Program-made: the position numbers and the translations under genes
The notes under the pieces: model-generated
The model's input: only the letters and a program-made list of their open reading frames with translations
What the model was told of the DNA's origin: nothing
Database searches by the model: none
Assembly: GCA_047615865.1 (NCBI GenBank)
Contig: JBLHIB010000052.1
Location: forward strand, 1 to 22,319
Direction: 5' to 3'
Source of the DNA: JADFAK01 sp047615865
GTDB lineage: Bacteria > Bacteroidota > Bacteroidia > Flavobacteriales_D > Sanyastnellaceae
DNA: 22,319 nt
Shown here: positions 21,383 to 22,319 of the stretch, piece by piece
Numbering within the stretch: the stretch's first letter is position 1
Layout: every line of letters begins with the position of its first letter

Positions 21383-22319
21383 ATGCGAATGAGAAAGTCC
21401 ATTATCCAATACATTGAGAGTTTCCTGTCAGCGACAAAATCGTTGAAGTCGAATATACTGCGAACTGTACTTTCTTTGTTAGGAGTGACAGTGGGTATTT
21501 TCTTGATTATCACTGTTTTGAGTGCTGTAAGCAGTCTGGAATCGGGTATCAAATCAAGCTTCGATATGATTGGGGATGATGTTCTTTTTATCCAGAAGTG
21601 GCCAATGGGACCTGAAGATGGGGACGAAGAGTATGCTTGGTGGAAATACATGAGCCGCCGACAGCCTGTTCCCAAAGATCTTTACGAGTTGGAAGCAAGA
21701 TTGACCTATGCTCAGGCTGTAGGGTATCAAACACAATCTTCTAAAACGGCGCAATATCTGAACAACTACATGGATAATGCAGTGGCTATGGGGATATCTT
21801 ATAGGTACAAGGATGTTGTTGGCATCAAACTTCAGTTTGGGAGATATTTCACGGTAGATGAATGTGAGGGAGGAAGAAGTGTTGCAATCATTGGTTCAAC
21901 AGTGAGCGAGCAATTGTTTGGCACTGGACAAGCGATTGGTAAGAAAATTAAAGTCGGTGGATTAAAGGTTGAAATCATAGGTGTGTTCGAAAAGGAAGGG
22001 GCTTCACTCTTGCAAAATGGCTTTGATCAGGTCATTGCCATGCCAGTGAATTTCACAGGACGTTTGTTCAACGTAAAAGAGTCAGAATGTTCGATCATTG
22101 TGAAGGCCAAGGAAGGAGTGGCAAACCAAGCATTGAAAGATGAGGTGATCAGCACGATGCGTGGAATTCGTAGATTGAAACCAAAGCAGGACAATGATTT
22201 TTCGGTCATCGAAGCGACCATGATCGGGGCTTTTATCGATTCGGTTTTCGGGATAATCAGCTCTTTTGGATTTGGAATAGGGCTCGTGTCTATTTTCGTT
22301 GGAGCTTTTGGTATCGTCA
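21383..22319 (+). CDS. ABC transporter permease, MacB/FtsX type, N-terminal part
   Basis: The frame is open from ATG at 21383 to the window edge (312 codons), so the C-terminal membrane segments are missing. The protein starts MRMRKSIIQYIESFLSATKS and has one membrane segment (about 30-52). A long extracytoplasmic MacB-type core domain follows, with the usual blocks GRYFTVDE, VAIIGSTVSEQLFG and GQAIGKKIKVGGLKVEIIGVFEKEG. The second membrane segment begins just before the edge. Such permeases pair with a LolD/MacB-like ATPase. They export lipoproteins, peptides or drugs, or transmit mechanical force; the substrate cannot be inferred. ATG at 21389 is an alternative start. The ATPase gene is not in the window. 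Confidence 0.9.
   Translation, partial: MRMRKSIIQYIESFLSATKSLKSNILRTVLSLLGVTVGIFLIITVLSAVSSLESGIKSSFDMIGDDVLFIQKWPMGPEDGDEEYAWWKYMSRRQPVPKDLYELEARLTYAQAVGYQTQSSKTAQYLNNYMDNAVAMGISYRYKDVVGIKLQFGRYFTVDECEGGRSVAIIGSTVSEQLFGTGQAIGKKIKVGGLKVEIIGVFEKEGASLLQNGFDQVIAMPVNFTGRLFNVKESECSIIVKAKEGVANQALKDEVISTMRGIRRLKPKQDNDFSVIEATMIGAFIDSVFGIISSFGFGIGLVSIFVGAFGIV

Noticed and set aside
1..22319. tRNA/rRNA genes, CRISPR arrays, insertion sequences, phage genes or attachment sites
   Set aside because: Looked for and not seen. No cloverleaf-like sequences, spaced direct repeats, transposase or integrase motifs were noticed.

Overview
The window looks like chromosomal DNA of a Bacteroidota bacterium, most likely a member of the Flavobacteriales. 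Three signs support this. Several genes are preceded by the Bacteroidota promoter pattern TTTG-N19-TAnnTTTG, with clear copies at 14010-14040 and 1854-1884. Shine-Dalgarno sites are scarce. The gene set and order (purH-mreB-mreC-mreD-PBP2-rodA, sucA-sucB) fit that group. Species cannot be named from the sequence alone.

Layout. 1-589 (-): 5' part of a PabB-like chorismate enzyme. 808-1815 (-): ferrochelatase. 1952-6646 (+): RND/MMPL exporter, RmlA, a short-chain polyprenyl synthase and an unrecognised 122-residue protein, tightly spaced. 6739-10719 (+): sucA and sucB, the E1 and E2 of 2-oxoglutarate dehydrogenase. 10836-13668 (-): a four-gene cysteine operon, transcribed in the order cysM-like, JAMM peptidase, CysO-like sulfur carrier, MoeB/MoeZ-like E1 with rhodanese domain. 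13669-14050: a long regulatory leader for that operon. 14051-19578 (-): the rod-shape operon mreB, mreC, mreD, PBP2, rodA. 19710-21239 (-): purH. 21383 to the end (+): the start of a MacB/FtsX-type ABC permease.

The most interesting part is 10836-14046. The four genes correspond one-to-one to the protein-thiocarboxylate route to cysteine known from Mycobacterium (MoeZ, CysO, CysM, Mec+). Here the sulfur carrier ends in Gly-Gly-Leu-Glu, so the JAMM peptidase may also have to trim the tail before the carrier can be activated. The leader in front of cysM contains two tandem units. Each has a tiny ORF with a run of Cys codons (PYTCCCCR, then PYYCCCR) followed by a terminator hairpin and a U-rich tract. 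In the first unit the end of the tiny ORF can pair with the 5' arm of the terminator (9 of 10 bases), which is the layout of a ribosome-mediated attenuator. I infer a double cysteine-sensing attenuator that controls a cysteine-making operon. The first ORF starts only a few bases after the promoter, so it is probably leaderless or nearly so.

The rest is mostly core metabolism and cell-shape machinery of ordinary type.
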